Of a stretch of DNA of 64,000 nucleotides, positions 46,316 to 59,151 are shown in pieces (the stretch's first letter is position 1; each line of letters begins with the position of its first letter). The notes beneath the pieces were generated by a model. The model was given only the letters and a program-made list of their open reading frames with translations. It was not told where the DNA came from and ran no database searches. The stretch is taken from assembly GCA_004794655.1 (NCBI GenBank), contig SMMW01000619.1, forward strand, positions 2,960,001 to 3,024,000. Reading direction: 5' to 3'. The DNA comes from Marisa cornuarietis. Taxonomy: Eukaryota > Mollusca > Gastropoda > Architaenioglossa > Ampullariidae. Position numbers and translations under genes: made by a program.

Positions 46316-46791
46316 GTCTGGAGACTGTTCACAACAAATATGACAAACTTTAAAATATACATTCCCAGTATATTTGCTAATCTCACACACGTATGGTGAC
46401 ACAAACTCGATCAAGCTCACCCGAATGTACTCAGTACAGTGTGGGTGGTTGTGGGTGGGTACTAGACAGAGAATGTCGGCAGTTTTCCAAAACATGTAAA
46501 TTAGTGACAATCGTAAACATGATTTTGGACAAACTTTATTCAGAAACACACACTCGACCAAACAGTTTATTTTTTTGTGCTACACATCCGATGTAAGAGA
46601 ATCTAACCTAGCTATTTTGTCAATTATCGCTCCCATACGAGTTTGTTTGCTGCAAGAAAAATAATAGAGAAACACAGATATGAGAGCTAAACATAAACAT
46701 GTCGTCACGAAGCCTATACAAGTAAACATAAATACTGATATGAACAAGTGATCGCAGATAACTGGTGGCAAGAAATTCCAGCAGAACCTAC

Positions 46792-46880
46792 CTTGTGTAA
46801 GAAGGAGTCAACAAAGGGAGATAAGCTGTGACTGGCAGATGTCTGCTCGGGAGGCGAGAGGTTGCTGACAGTCCTTCACT
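46792..46880 (-). other. Non-coding first exon of the CAP-ShK gene (5' UTR), approximate start
   Basis: About 30 bp downstream of a TATA box, the minus strand runs without an in-frame need for coding to ACACAAG|GTAGGT at 46792. The next acceptor, GTGAACAG at 46328-46325, lies nine bases before the start codon. The layout implies a non-coding leader exon of about 90 nt. The exact transcription start is inferred. Confidence 0.55.
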
Positions 46881-46904
46881 TGCTGAGTGTCGGCTGACTG
46901 GCCA

Positions 46905-46912
46905 CTTTTATA
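46905..46912 (-). promoter_or_regulatory. TATA box of the CAP-ShK gene
   Basis: The minus strand reads GCTATAAAAGTGG. The TATAAAAG is a consensus TATA element, placed about 30 bp before the predicted leader exon and just over 100 bp before its splice donor. Confidence 0.6.
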
Positions 46913-47820
46913 GCATCTCTGTCACTGTAATTAGCAATAAAATTAGAGCAGGAGGCTGTATGGGGGTCCGTTATGTAACGGAGAGGAGGACAGGAGAGGA
47001 GGACAGGAGAGGAGGGCAGGAGAGGAGGAGCGGGGACTTGTTGAAGTCATTACGATCAGCCAGTCGTTCCTCTCTCCATTCTTTTGCTACAAGATTTGTG
47101 GCCAGGGGTAAAGGTTAAGACTATTTTCCTCATTACATAAGGGAGCTCTTTGGACAAGAATCCCAAAAGTAGCAATTAAGTCGAGCTGAACGGTGCTGTC
47201 CACCTGTAATTAAGTAGGAAATAGCTTGTGGACGCTATTAACAGAGACATTAAGTCAGCCACGAGTGATCTTTCCCAGCTATTAACCGTGTGCAGGGTCG
47301 TTGTGGTCGAGCTGCCAACCTTTAAAAGAAAAAAACATATTTACGACTCCAGCGGCCAAGTCAGAGAGGAAAAAAAACCCAACCAAGCCTGTTATTTATT
47401 TCAAATATAATCAATAAAAATAAACTAAAAAATAAACAAGTAATAAGTAAGAACACAAAAAGTAAACTGACTGACCGTTTCTAAAACATTGTGTCCGTAT
47501 GGATGCGATAGTATTGAAAAGTACAAGCATGCTTTGAATATCATTATTGAAACTGATTATTGCTTGACGTAGAGGGAACACTTGTTTGTGATTATTTTAG
47601 GATTATTTTTTATCGAACTTGCTTTGTGTATTTTACTAGCCTGCATGGCACAGGTAGAGAAAACACACTCAGACTAGGAAATAGCTATTATCATAAGAAA
47701 ATGGAAAATCACACTGACAGGCAGGTAGATATTTAGTCATACAGATGGTCCAACAGGAAGGAAAGTAGACAAACATACGCAGGCAAGCGAGCAGATAATT
47801 TAGACAGTCGTACAGAGAAG

Positions 47821-47821
<1 letters not shown>

Positions 47822-47875
<54 letters not shown>
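47822..47875. repeat. (GACA)n microsatellite
   Basis: About 13 uninterrupted GACA units. Intergenic. Confidence 0.93.
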
Positions 47876-47876
<1 letters not shown>

Positions 47877-49129
47877 AGGGAAAAAAGTGAAGAAAGAGCG
47901 ATATGACACATTTTAGGAAGGCACTAAATTGTGGTTATTCCACTCAACTCTCCAGCAAAAATTCGTTGGTTTGAGGCTCACTCGGGCCTTAGACTGAAAA
48001 GATTCCCCCCCACCCCCTCTGCCCACCAACCAGCGGACCAGAACAAACTGAAGCCGGATTTAACGTGGGAGGTAATGGCGGAAAATTTCACTTTTTGTTC
48101 AGTTATCATCGTCCTTGGCTCAGTGGGTGGATTATGGTTCATTATCAAATTATCTTGATTTATTTTTACTTTTTATTATCTAAAGGTGCATTTGTCTGTA
48201 TAGAGATCTAATGGATAAATATTATAATTGACTAGTGAAGGGCTAATGTGTATTAAGATTAACATATTTCTCTAGTTGTGAACTCAAAGAATTCAGGTGC
48301 ATGTATACAAGGAACTTTGCTCAGATAGCTCCGCTTTCTGGAGTTTTTTTTAAGAATGAACTTTCTCAAAATTTAAATTAATTTAAAAGTCTCGGAGGTC
48401 AGCGATGAAGGGGGATCAGAAGGTGCCTGTCGCAAGGCCACAACATAGACAAGCGCGAGCCCCGTATTTGTCCCCCCCCCCTTTTTTTCTTCTTCCTCTT
48501 CTTTCTTTCTCTCTTTTTTTTGTAAGTGGATACGAGAAGTAAATGAATCTCTATATGTAAGACTATATGTATGTATAATAATTGTACAACAGTTATTCCA
48601 TATTTATTGTTTTCTTGATATTTTAATGGATGTTTCAGAATGTTTTCAACCTCATTAGCAATTTAAATGAAAAGGAAGCACACCCATACATGCACGCTCA
48701 AGCGCGCGCACACACACACACACCCACCCCCACCACCCCACCCCCGCACACAAACAAAAAATAAACAGACACATACACAAACAAACAAACACAGAAACAA
48801 ACAAACACACAAACAAACACGCATACAACAAATAAACAAACACACATACAAACAAACAAAAACAAACAAACAAACAAACACAAGCAAATAAACACACACA
48901 CTTACACACACACAGAGTGAGAGAGAGAGAGAAAGAGTTAAATGAATGAGAATGAAGGCTGATAATTGGGGCACATATCTGATCGTCCTCCAAGCACTTG
49001 ACGATGGTAAGTCGGTCATTAAGCCAATTATCAGTGTATTGACACAAATGTCACGTCAATCAGTCACCGGACATCAAACACGTGGTTAGAATTATTTGCC
49101 TACATTCTTATTTGCAAAAGTCACAACTG

Positions 49130-49398
49130 ATCTGCACTTACTCCCTGGCCGTCAGCTGGCTGCCAATTTTTGATTTTGCAACATTGCGAAACCGCTTTCA
49201 TGGTGAGACAGATCAGACTGAAGACCCATCTGCTTATTTAAGACGGACTTAAACAATCAATCAACACTTGTGTCTTTATTTTTTACTTTCCCGGTGTTTA
49301 TCTATTTATTTACTTTATTTTTTCTTATTTTTTATTTATTTTGTTTTTGCTGCGCAATGAGCATTCTTCTGAATGGATACCTGCGCATTACAAATGGA

Positions 49399-49460
<62 letters not shown>
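49130..49460 (+). mobile_element. Possible LINE 3' end with (CAT)n tail
   Basis: The stretch contains remnants such as VRQIRLKTHLL and ends TGCGCATTACAAATGGA followed by about 22 CAT repeats. This resembles the common LINE terminus of a GCGC..AAAT word followed by a trinucleotide tail. The CAT run reads as poly-histidine in one frame, which is not taken as coding. Confidence 0.4.
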
Positions 49461-51359
49461 CACAAAGTACTTTGTTCCCAGGCCACAGACTTTTGACAAC
49501 TCGTTTATTCTCGGTGACAAGAAATTAGCTTTTGCTGGCCAGTCACCTTTTGAATTTAATCAGAAGTGATTGTATAACATGTCAATATATTGTGAAAATA
49601 ACTTGCCAACACATGGGGATCAATGTTTGTTGTTTAAGTTTCAGCTTCCATAAGTTTTAATTTTATTTTTTATTTTTCAACTTGTGTATATATTCACGAT
49701 TCTGGTTTTACTTCACGTATCTATGTACTAACCCTCTAATATACAAGTCACTTTTTATCTTCACCCTTTCAAACACATTCAATTGTGAAACTTTTGTCCT
49801 GTTATTTGTCAACTGTTAATGCTCTCTGCTTTTATATTTTAATGTTTATAGTCCATCATTTAAGTAAAGGCTACTTTGGATTTAAAACACCAAGCGTTGG
49901 TAAGACTTCTTTAAATTTATATATTTATTTGTTTATTTATTTAAGTTTTATTTGTTTTCTCGTATGTACATTCCACGAGAAGGGGTCAACTACATACAGT
50001 TTTCTCTTGTCTTTCCGTGAAGGAAAGAATCCAGACAGCACATGAATCTGATAAGGAACTGCGTTGTATTTTTTTACAACTGATCAAGAAATTATCCTGG
50101 TTATCCCATGCTAAGAACTATTTAATTATGCAGTCAGTATTTGGTCTACCAACAGAGTCAGCCAGGGAAGCAGGGACAGAGAAAAATAATCTTTTCCGTG
50201 TTGTGTTGAGTCCCAGCCTGTTTCCATCTCATGTCCTGATGATGTTTGTGATCCTGTTTGTGTCCCGTGTTATTCGCCAACAAACAGTAGCTTGAACAGG
50301 GGAAGATCCCATGTAATGATGTGAACAAGGTTACTGATGATGAGTAAGTTCCATTTGTATTTTTAATCGTCGGCTAGCTGGTTTCTTTGTAGTGATCGTC
50401 CTAAAAGTAATCAACATTACTATTTATCCAGCAGTATGTAATACATCAATATATTAGGAAGAAATAAATATGCAGGTGTTTCCTGGCTGCAGTTTTGTTT
50501 TCTGAGTTCATGTTTTATTTGGTTTACTGTTCAACATGACTTTAATGTTGTTTTCCCTGTTGAGATCTTCAGAGACAAGATTAAATGGCCAGAGAATAGT
50601 ACATGGGAAGTGCAGGTAGTACAGAAGAGCGGGAAGAGAGGGACAAAGAGCATGATGAGATCAGAGTAAAGTGTGGGAGTACTTCTACATGGGTTGTGAG
50701 AATTATGATGCAAATACAAGGTATACGTATACCACGGCTTTTAAGTCAGTCTAGTGTAAAGAACACATAAATCTTGGTTTTGCCTCATGATCATTGCTAA
50801 GGAGTCTACAGTCTTAGTGAGCTGGCTACTTGCTGTGCTGACCTAATATGCATTGTATTTTATTACAATACACAACATAAACCCCATCATACGGAGCATA
50901 CACAAAATACACAACATCAAAGTGACCATACCGAAAATACTCAAAATCGCCAGCCGTCTGTAAGGGGTGAGGGAGCTGAGAGCATCTCCGCTAAGCACTT
51001 TCTGATTGGCCACCTTGTCCTTCTCATTGTCCTCCTCTTACAAGCACACTCATCAAGAGACTGCATTGTGGTGGTATTCTTAATCCCAGTTCTTAAAATG
51101 CAAAGTTTTGAGAGTTTGTATGATCACATCTGTAAAAGTCTGTGAAATCAACTTATTGACTTCCTTTTACTCCCGCCATTCAAAAATTAAAAACAAATAT
51201 TTATCATGTCATGGCCTTTACGTGTCTGAATAATAGTCGGTTATTTTCATAGCACCATATCCTAGCACTATGAGCAAGCTGCCGACGCTTTACAAATAAT
51301 GTTAATGACAACAATATCAGTTGTCTGAAATATTCCTTTGTAGTTGCAATATTTGTGGT

Positions 51360-51995
51360 CAGGACCGGTTCTAGCGATTGGGTGGACTAGGCAGTCGCCT
51401 ACGGAGGGGGGCGCAAAATTGGCCTGCTGTTTGTTTTTTGGTTGTGTTTTTAAGAAGAATAATGTTAGGGAAAATATCCTCTCCACAGAATGACATTTGC
51501 AGGACTCATTTCCTTTGCTTGTAGACTGACCACCAGACTAGTTTCTAGGTTCATGTAGTACAGGAAAACCGCATTATTCCATGGCACACTTACAGTGACC
51601 TGCTAACTAGAGGGGGAAGAAAAGGGGGAGAGGGGGCGGCAGAGGGGCGGGGTTTGGGGCAGCGTTGGTGGATGGGAAAGGGGGTTGGTGGCGCAGTCAC
51701 GGAGGAGGGCGCAAAAAGGGCCTGTTGTTTCTTTTTTTTTAAGTGATGAAAATTGTCATGGAACAATATCATTTTCACAGACTGACATTAGCAGGACACC
51801 TTTCCTCTGCTTGTAGGTTGACATCACCACGCGAGTTTCTCAGTTCATGCATTACAGGAAAACCCAGGATTACAGGGCACACTTGAAGTGACCAGCTGAC
51901 CAGCGGCGAAGAAGAGGGCGGAGGGAGCAGAGGATAGACAACGGAGGGGGGGAGGGGCGGCGTTGGTGGATGAGGTCTGGTAAGGGAAGATCTCT
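51360..51995. mobile_element. Tandem remnants of a hAT-like element, about 300 bp each
   Basis: The first begins CAGGACCGGTTCTAGCG and GGCAGTCGCCTACGGAGGGG, a common hAT end. A second copy from about 51690 repeats CGCAGTCACGGAGGAGGGCG, TGACATTAGCAGGAC and TACAGGAAAACC. A third start (CAGCGGCGAAGAAGAGGGCG) is visible near 51900. None is coding. Confidence 0.45.
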
Positions 51996-52774
51996 ACGAT
52001 GGATGGGACCACATTCCACTGATACCAGCCTCACCTTTCTCTCTTCTATCCTACTTTGGAAGAAGTTCCGCACTTATGCACTGAAAACACTGCAGCTGAG
52101 ATCAGGGACAACAACACTGACTTGAGTTTGTTAAACAAGATTCTGTTTGGTTATGACAGTTGAAAACTGTTTTATGCTCAAAAGTTTGTAATTTAGACCA
52201 AACAGCAAAATAAGACCAGAGTAAGGTGCAACAGATCTCTCGTCTACATCAGTCGCCACTCCATGAAGTCTTTCACACGAGTGTTTGAAATCCCCCTACT
52301 CATAAGCGTAGGTCTGATTTGGTAGACATGCAAGTATCCATGTGTGCAGGATGCACGCCTGACATTAAAAACACTTTTTCTTGACAAGAGTAATTATTAT
52401 TAATCAAAGACTGAAAGCAAATTCTTGAAAGAGGTTTAATTTTAATAAGCCATTCTTTGACACTTCTGGGTTCTAGCACTTCTGGTCGTAATGAGTTCTT
52501 GTAGAAAACCACTTTCCCACTAGTTTTAAGCAGCAGACATGCAGTCAGTGTGGTTTTACTTGCTGGTTCGTCTATAAGGTGAAAAAGAGAGAAGAGAACG
52601 ATTGAAAGTACTTGCCGAGGTGCTAGGTGGGAAGGGTAGAGATAAATCTATGACAGTTAATGACCAGTCGGATCAGATTAGCAAAACAGGACAAAGAAGG
52701 TGTAGAAAACCAGTTTCTGGCTTAACGAACTAAAGAGTCGGTGGCGTGTTACTTGATATAGTTGTCTATAAGAT

Positions 52775-53945
52775 CAGAGCCGGCGCTAAGGGGGGGGGGG
52801 CGAGCAGGGTGACCGCCAAAAGCCTGCTGCTGATGCGGGCCCCGCGCTAGCAAGTGCACCCTCCGGATGAGACAGTCCGTAATTTTCTTTAAATTCTAAA
52901 AAAAATAATTTGCTCTTCCTTTCCATCGGAGTAAGTTTGTTTGCTCGTTACTGTGTGAGCCAGTTTTGCTACCTGTTGCCCTCTTATCAGAAAGCTGTCC
53001 AACCCGGCACCTAATCCCTTGTAGTGAAGACATGCGGTGGCAAAATGGCTTTCAAGGGCAGGCCTTCCTCGAAACCAATGGAAAGAACATATTTCCTGAC
53101 CAAAGGGTTTCTTAGAAAATTCAGGTGACTGGTATCCATTTATTATCATGGTTAGCTCGTCAAACCGTGCTGCACTTGCCGGTAAAGCAGATCCTTGTTC
53201 ACCTTTCCTGAACCGATCATCTTCGCTGGCTTGTGTCATGTTCTCTTTCTTAGCATCAAGTTACGAAAGATAACTCTAACTGGCAAGTTTTCTTCGGTCG
53301 CGAGTGGTAGAAAACTTTTTCTGCCAAAGATGGTGAAGACATCGAAAATGACATCAACGAAAACAAGAACGAATGTTCAGCTACTAGTGAAGTGTTTCAG
53401 AGTAGTTCAGACAGGATACTGATGACCACGAGGCAGGTCATGCAGAGCAAGAACTACCTTCCCAACTGCTGGTGTCACAGAAAAAGATATATTTGACCCC
53501 GGCAACTGGAACCACGTGAACATGAGTGAGGACATTGTTACTATGTTGGCGGAGAAAGGCCCTGTAGCAATCGCTAACGAATGGCGATTTTCGCTGGATG
53601 AGAAAAATGCCTGCTTTATATTGAAGGAAACTGGCTAATGGGCAATGTGTAGACAGAAGATGGTTGGTGTACTCCAAAGCCAAACATGCGGCCTTTTGCT
53701 GTTGTTGCAAATTATACACCCGTGACAATGACCACAACAATAAACTAACACAAGACGGTAACCGTGACTGGCAGCATCTTTCCACGACTCTGAAAATGTC
53801 ATAAAATTTCCAAAGAGCACATCAAAAATAAAAAAATGGCTGGAATTTCAGCAACGGTTAGCCACAAAATCTACCGTGGATCAGAATGTTCATGACACCA
53901 TTGAGAAGAAGAAATTGCACTGGCGCTCCGCTCTAGTTACGGTGA
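52775..53945 (+). mobile_element. Decayed hAT transposon with TTF-type zinc-finger/DUF4371 transposase N-terminus
   Basis: It starts with CAGAGCCGGCGCTAAGG, a hAT-like terminal repeat. Plus-strand frames then give DPGNWNHV, LAEKGPVAI, RRWLVYSKAKHAAFCCCCKL, a DWQHLSTTL block, and further on a remnant around EKKKLHW. These match in order the N-terminal region of TTF zinc-finger transposases. Stops and shifts interrupt the frame, and no right terminal repeat or catalytic region was found. Confidence 0.55.
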
Positions 53946-54164
53946 TCTACATGTTGGTTCTCACTAGTAGAAGAAAACTGCCAGACCAACAATATGTAGA
54001 TGTATAGTTCGAGTAGTACAGTGTACTAATGTCGAGTGCAGTGTGAAAAGAATGTACATAACTTACCTGTCCAGAAGATTTTAATGACTTGTCGTGGGAA
54101 AGGTGAGAGCATTCCATTAAAAATGATAAGCATGTACGTAACATCATAAAAACAGTCTACATAG

Positions 54165-54630
54165 TATATAGATGGCACAGTCTACATAGTATATAGATGG
54201 CACAGTCTACATAGTATATAGATGGCACAGTGTACATAGTATATAGATGGCACAGTGTACATAGTATATAGATGGTACAGTCTACATAGTATATAGATGG
54301 CACAGTGTACATAGTATATAGATGGCACAGTGTACATAGTATATAGATGGCACAGTGTACATAGTATATAGATGGCACAGTGTACATAGTATATAGATGG
54401 CACAGTGTGCATAGTATATAGATGGCACAGTGTACATAGTATATAGATGGCACAGTGTACATAGTATATAGATGGCACAGTGTACATAGTATATAGATGG
54501 CACAGTCTACATAGTATATAGATGGTACAGTCTACATAGTATATAGATGGCACAGTCTACATAGTATATAGCTGGCACAGTCTACATAGTATATAGATGG
54601 CACAGTCTACATAGTATATAGATGGCATGG
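54165..54630. repeat. 25-bp minisatellite, left array
   Basis: About 18 units of CACAGTCTACATAGTATATA plus GATGG, with CTA/GTA variants. Continues beyond the SINE and the RTE-like element as the GGCATAGTATACATAG type. Confidence 0.92.
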
Positions 54631-54903
54631 GGAATCGGATGGCCGAGTGGTTAGAGCGCTGGCGTCCGAACCGAGAGAGCGCTGGTTCAATTCCCGATAA
54701 GCGCAGCAAACTTCCCCCAGTCGACCCAGCTGACGGGAATGGGTACCTGACTCCATAGAGGGTTGGAGAAGGTAAGGCAGTGAGGGAGAGGAGATTGGCA
54801 CCACCCTCATGTAAAAGCTGGCCCCGAGAAAAGTGGGGTCTCTAACACCTCACTCCCCTACGACCTGAAAAGGTTATGGGATGACCTTTACCTTTACCTT
54901 TAG
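54629..54903 (+). mobile_element. tRNA-derived SINE (Leu/Ser-like head)
   Basis: The head GGATGGCCGAGTGGTTAGAG is a tRNA 5' half with an A box, followed by a B box (CTGGTTCAATTCCCG). A non-tRNA body follows, ending in ACCTTT repeats. It interrupts the 25-bp array. TAGATGGCAT occurs on both sides, but the array itself contains that word, so the target duplication cannot be proven. Confidence 0.75.
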
Positions 54904-55040
54904 ATGGCATAGTATACATAGTACATAGATGGCATAGTATACATAGTATACAGATGGCATGGTATACATAGTACATAGAGGGCATAGTATACATAGTACA
55001 TAGATGGCATGGTGTACACAGTATATAGATGGCATAGTAT
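54904..55040. repeat. 25-bp minisatellite between SINE and LINE
   Basis: About five units of GGCATAGTATACATAGTACA plus TAGAT. Same family as 54165-54630 and 56125-56640, now split by two insertions. Confidence 0.9.
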
Positions 55041-55043
55041 CAG

Positions 55044-56103
55044 TCAGTCAGTCAGTCGTCCCTTGCCTGGCACCTGTCGTTGGGGGGAGCACATGGATAG
55101 ACGCGGCAGCTGATAGGGCCCGCCACTCTTGCCTATTTTGGGCAATAGTCAGCAGGTCCTGTACAGGACGACCAGTCCAGTCTTTGACGTTCGTAAGCCA
55201 GTTCTTTCTCTGACCACCGCGGCGTCGGCCACCCTCCAAGGTGCCTTGAAGGATAGTCTTCGACAAGGTGTCGTGCCGGGTTACATGGCCAAAGAAGACC
55301 AGCTTACGTCGCTTGACTGTTGATAGTAGAGGTTCCTGGTGTCCTACGAGTGCGGCAATCTTGTTTCTTACAAAGTCGTTGGTTTTATGTTCTTTGTATG
55401 AGATCCGGAGCAGCCTCCTCAGACACTTGTGCTCAAATGCCTGGATTCTCCTTTCTGTTTCGGCGAGTAGAGTCCACGTGTCGCATCCGTAGAGCAGGAT
55501 CGGCACTACCAGGGATTTGTATAGCCTGTACTTGGTGGTGAACCTTATCTTGTGGCTATGTCAGATCCTATCTAGCCTAGCCATTGCTGCTGTCGCTGTT
55601 GCGATCCTGATGCGGATATCTTGCGTGGAGCTGCCGTCCTTGGAGAGGGTGGCTCCCAAGTACTTGAAGCTACTTACCTCTTCGAGCTGTACCCCGTTCA
55701 TATAGATCTCTGCTTTGCCGTTGCCATTGATCATAACTTTGCTCTTTTCTGTGCTGGTCTCCATTCCATATGCGTTTGAGCTGTCTGTCAGTCTGTTGGT
55801 GAGGTCTTGCAGTTCCTTGTTTGTACCTGCTAACAGATCTATATCATCTGCAAAGCGTAGGTTGCAGATTGGTCTTCCACCGATTGAAATGGAGGTATGG
55901 TGGTCATGAAGAGCTTCAAGCATGATGTTCTCCAAGAATATATTAAACAACACGGGTGATAGGGGACATCCTTGACGTACCCCTACTGTGGTACGAAAGT
56001 AAGCTCCTATTTGGTTGTTAAGCAAAACTGTACTCGTTGAGCTGTTATACAACGCTTCAACGACTTGGACAAGCCCTTCTTCGATGTTGAATTTCCGCAT
56101 CAC
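55044..56103 (-). mobile_element. RTE-like non-LTR retrotransposon, 5' truncated
   Basis: The minus strand encodes RT motifs GVRQGCPLSPVLFNIF, RFADDIDLLAG and FKYLGATLSKDG, then a stop at about 55561 (TGA where a W is expected) and, in the same frame, PILLYGCDTW, RRLLRISYKEHK, FFGHVTRHD and a final GTTD. The open frame ends inside a CTGA repeat, so there is almost no 3' UTR, as in the RTE group. It is inserted in a 25-bp minisatellite, with array sequence on both sides. One nonsense change in about 1 kb suggests a young copy. Confidence 0.75.
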
Positions 56104-56124
56104 ATGCCATAGCCCCTCGTGCTA

Positions 56125-56640
56125 GGGCATAGTATACTTAGTATATAGATGGCATAGTATACACAGTATATAGATGGCATAGTATACACAGTATATAGAT
56201 GGCATAGTATACATAATATATAGATGGCATAGTATACATAGCATAAAGATGGCATAGTATACATAGTATATAGAGGGTATAGTTTACTTAGTATATAGAG
56301 GGCATAGTATACACAGTATATAGATGGCATAGTATACACAGTATATAGATGGCATAGTATACACAGTATATAGAGGGCATAGTATACATGGAATATAGAT
56401 GGCATGGTATACACAGTATATAGATGGCATAGTATACATAGTATATAGATGGCATAGTATACATAGTATATAGATGGCATAGTATACATAGTATATAGAG
56501 GGCATAGTATACACAGTATATAGATGGCATAGTATACACAGTATATAGATGGCATAGTATACACAGTATATAGATGGCATAGTATACACAGTATATAGAG
56601 GGCATAGTATACATGCAATATAGATGGCATGGTATACACA
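56125..56640. repeat. 25-bp minisatellite, right array
   Basis: About 20 units of GGCATAGTATACACAGTATA plus TAGAT. It continues the array interrupted by the RTE-like insertion. Confidence 0.92.
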
Positions 56641-56875
56641 CCTTGACACAAAAGGCGCATTGCACGTCTCTGCTACTTGCTTGACCCAACCTCGTCTCGT
56701 CAGGCAAACACAGCCTCGGAATGGAATGCCCCTCTCGTGCCGCGGTATGTATACTGTTGTTATAAATCTGATATGGTTGTTCATTATTTGGAAGAAATCC
56801 AGCACTTTTATCGCCCTGCTACGTATGTTGTGCCGGCTACCAACGACCCCGCAATTCTATTTGCCTAAGGCCCAA

Positions 56876-57090
56876 CATCCCTCTTCTCCATGTTTGTCAT
56901 GTAGTATTAACCTCGTAATTGTCGTCGCTCCATGTTTGTCATGTAGTATTAACCTCGTTATTATCGTCGCCCCATGTTTTTCATGTAGTATTAACCTCGT
57001 TATTGTCGTCGCTCCATGTTTGTCATGTAGTATTAACCTCGTTATTGTCGTCGCTCCATGTTTGTCATGTAGTATTAACCTCGTTATTGT
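56876..57090. repeat. 42-bp minisatellite, 5 units
   Basis: Units of CCATGTTTGTCATGTAGTAT, TAACCTCGTTATTGTCGTCG and CT. Lies just upstream of CAP copy 1. Confidence 0.9.
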
Positions 57091-57345
57091 CATCTCGGTT
57101 ACATCACATCTCATCTCCTGACGTCAATGCCGGCTGACTTCATTATACCTCGATGTCAATTAACTTAACTCACTCTGATGATGATGATAAGCTACGACTG
57201 CTGCAACATTGTGGAGATGGTTTGTACCGTTACTGTACGTGCACGTGCCGGGTATGATATCAGACAGATTTTAATTACTGTTTGCAATACAGCAGGTCAG
57301 GAAGGACGCTGTGAATATTGTTACGAATGACATTTTTGTGAACAG

Positions 57346-59151
57346 ATGATCACCAGTATGGCGACTCCTGGTCTCGCTCTGCTGACAGTTGTGACATTTG
57401 TGACCCACCCTGTGACCTGTCTACTCAAGGCTACCAAAGACTACACTCTTGATGTGCACAATAAATATCGCAAAGGAGAGGGGCCTCCAATATGGAGAAA
57501 CTGGTCAATGCCTAAACTCTTCTTTTTCTTTTTTTATCTTTGACTTAATTTTTCTTGTTTTTGTCCATTTCGCTTTATTTTTATTTTCTTTCGTTTTCCA
57601 GCTTCTGTCTCTCTTTCTTCCTTTCACCTTTGACTCACCTGTTGTCACCCTTTGATGTCACGGATCTCGCTATAAAATCAATAGAAATAATTTGTTCATT
57701 CGTTTGAATTTTCCATAAATGCAGCTGCACGTGACAGCAAATGCAAGAAATTCTTTGATGTCTGTTGTTTTGATCAATCTCTCCATAAAGACTTAGAAGC
57801 AGTTGAGGTCTTTGATGTTGATTGTTTTAAATTGAAGTCAATCTCTCCATAGTCCGGGCATAAAGCGTGTGATGTTTGATCTCTCCATTCAACAAAATTC
57901 AATACAAATGAGATGCCAAATGCAAGAAATTCTTTGATGTCTGTTGTTTTGATCAATCTCTCCATAAAGTTTGTTCATCAAGGTCCTGTCTTTTTATCTC
58001 TTCATCAAACAGACTTCAATCAATGAGATTGACAAAAGGGACAGTTATACAAATGTTTGTTATACAAAATATTATCGAACCATCTCTAAAACATTTATTA
58101 TCCTTTTATATATATATATCTCGTAAATAAAAAAAGTTGATTACTTACCTAGTTAGCAAAATGCAACAATGTCAATGATAAAAGAAATGTTTTATGTAGT
58201 TGTAGAAGTTAAAAATAGTTTACGGAGAAGCCCATAATGCGAACTGTGTGAGACGGAGGCTAACAAGACCAAAGGTATGTGATCAGTTTGTGTAGTATCG
58301 GAAAATCTTCGATGCTTGGTCGAATCTTGCAGATGTGGGACGAAACTCTTGAATCTGAAGCCGCCCGGTGGGCAGCTGCTTGTCGTTTCAAACATCAGAG
58401 GAAAAGCCGAGGCGAGAACCTGGCCTGGAACTCCATGACCCACAAGTTAGAGACGGAGCTCATCGACATCGCAATGAAGAACTTCTTTAACGGAAAACTC
58501 CGCTACAGCTACGGTCAAAGGTCTTGTGGGACCTTCCTCCGCTTGCCACTACACACAGGTAACTCACTCGCCACTCGGGTCTAGTCACCATACACGCTGG
58601 TCTCCCCTGATGGACACATGACAACAAGAAATGTAAGGAAATGTCTTTCTATCTCTATACATATCTACCTGGGTTTGTCGGTATGTCTCGATAAATCTCT
58701 AAATACCTTTTGTAATGCAACCCACCCTAAGTTTTTGTGTCTATTAAATTGTTTATATTAATGAATAGTTTGCTGCAGTAAAGCGTATGGTGTTTGTAAG
58801 CTACATCAACTATTGTGTAATCGTCATCAACAAGATGAAAACCAGGTAAACAAAGAAACGATGAAGAGACAGGTTTTACGGAAAACCCTACATTTACATC
58901 TAGGCTAGTCCTCGCATTAAAAAAACCCATCTTCAGTTTTGAGTGTGCCTGCGTGCTTGCGTGACTGTGTGTGTGGTGTGTGTGTGTGTGTGCGTGCGTG
59001 CGTGTGTGTGTGTGGTGTGTGTGTGCGTGCGTGTGTCTGTGTGTGTTTGTTGTGTGCGTGCGTGCGTGCGTGTGTGTGTGTGTGTGGGGGGGGGGGTTCA
59101 GCTCGTGTGGGCTAAAACTCGGCGGGTGGGCTGTGCGTCCCGTAAATCAAA
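57346..59151 (+). pseudogene. CAP gene copy 1, broken
   Basis: Three exons match the CAP-ShK gene. Exon 1 (57346-57503) has a hydrophobic leader and HNKYRKGEG, then a one-base loss after GAGGGG shifts the frame; its donor is GTCAAT instead of GTGAGT. Exon 2 (58333-58558) is 226 nt instead of 225: an extra T in the GGGACC(T)TCC stretch breaks the CHYTQ signature, and the donor is GTAACT. Exon 3 starts at 59102 (LVWAKTRRVGCASR) and stops matching at about 59151. No ShK exon follows. The breaks sit in or near short homopolymers, so assembly error is possible for any one of them, but three defects plus a truncation argue for a real pseudogene. Confidence 0.75.
57738..57970. repeat. Duplicated about 50-bp word in the CAP copy 1 intron
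   Basis: ATGCAAGAAATTCTTTGATG through CTCTCCATAAAG occurs at 57741 and 57920, about 179 bp apart and essentially identical. Diverged versions are at 60597-60640 and near 62960. Confidence 0.75.

Larger units (their letters stand above)
46913..52774. other. Gene-poor stretch right of the CAP-ShK promoter
   Basis: The stretch is mostly A/T-rich sequence with microsatellites (GACA, CAAA, CAT) and decayed transposon ends. Open frames here lack recognised motifs and have low-complexity translations. I support no gene. Confidence 0.5.

Noticed and set aside
49270..49569. 99-codon frame with about 22 histidines
   Set aside because: The histidines are a (CAT)n tail at a probable LINE end. No other protein feature.
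53438..53785. 115-codon minus frame over the hAT remnant
   Set aside because: It is the reverse shadow of plus-strand transposase scraps with recognisable motifs.
54640..54715. Functional tRNA-Leu or tRNA-Ser gene
   Set aside because: A and B boxes are present, but the region continues into a SINE body and tail and does not give a complete clover leaf.
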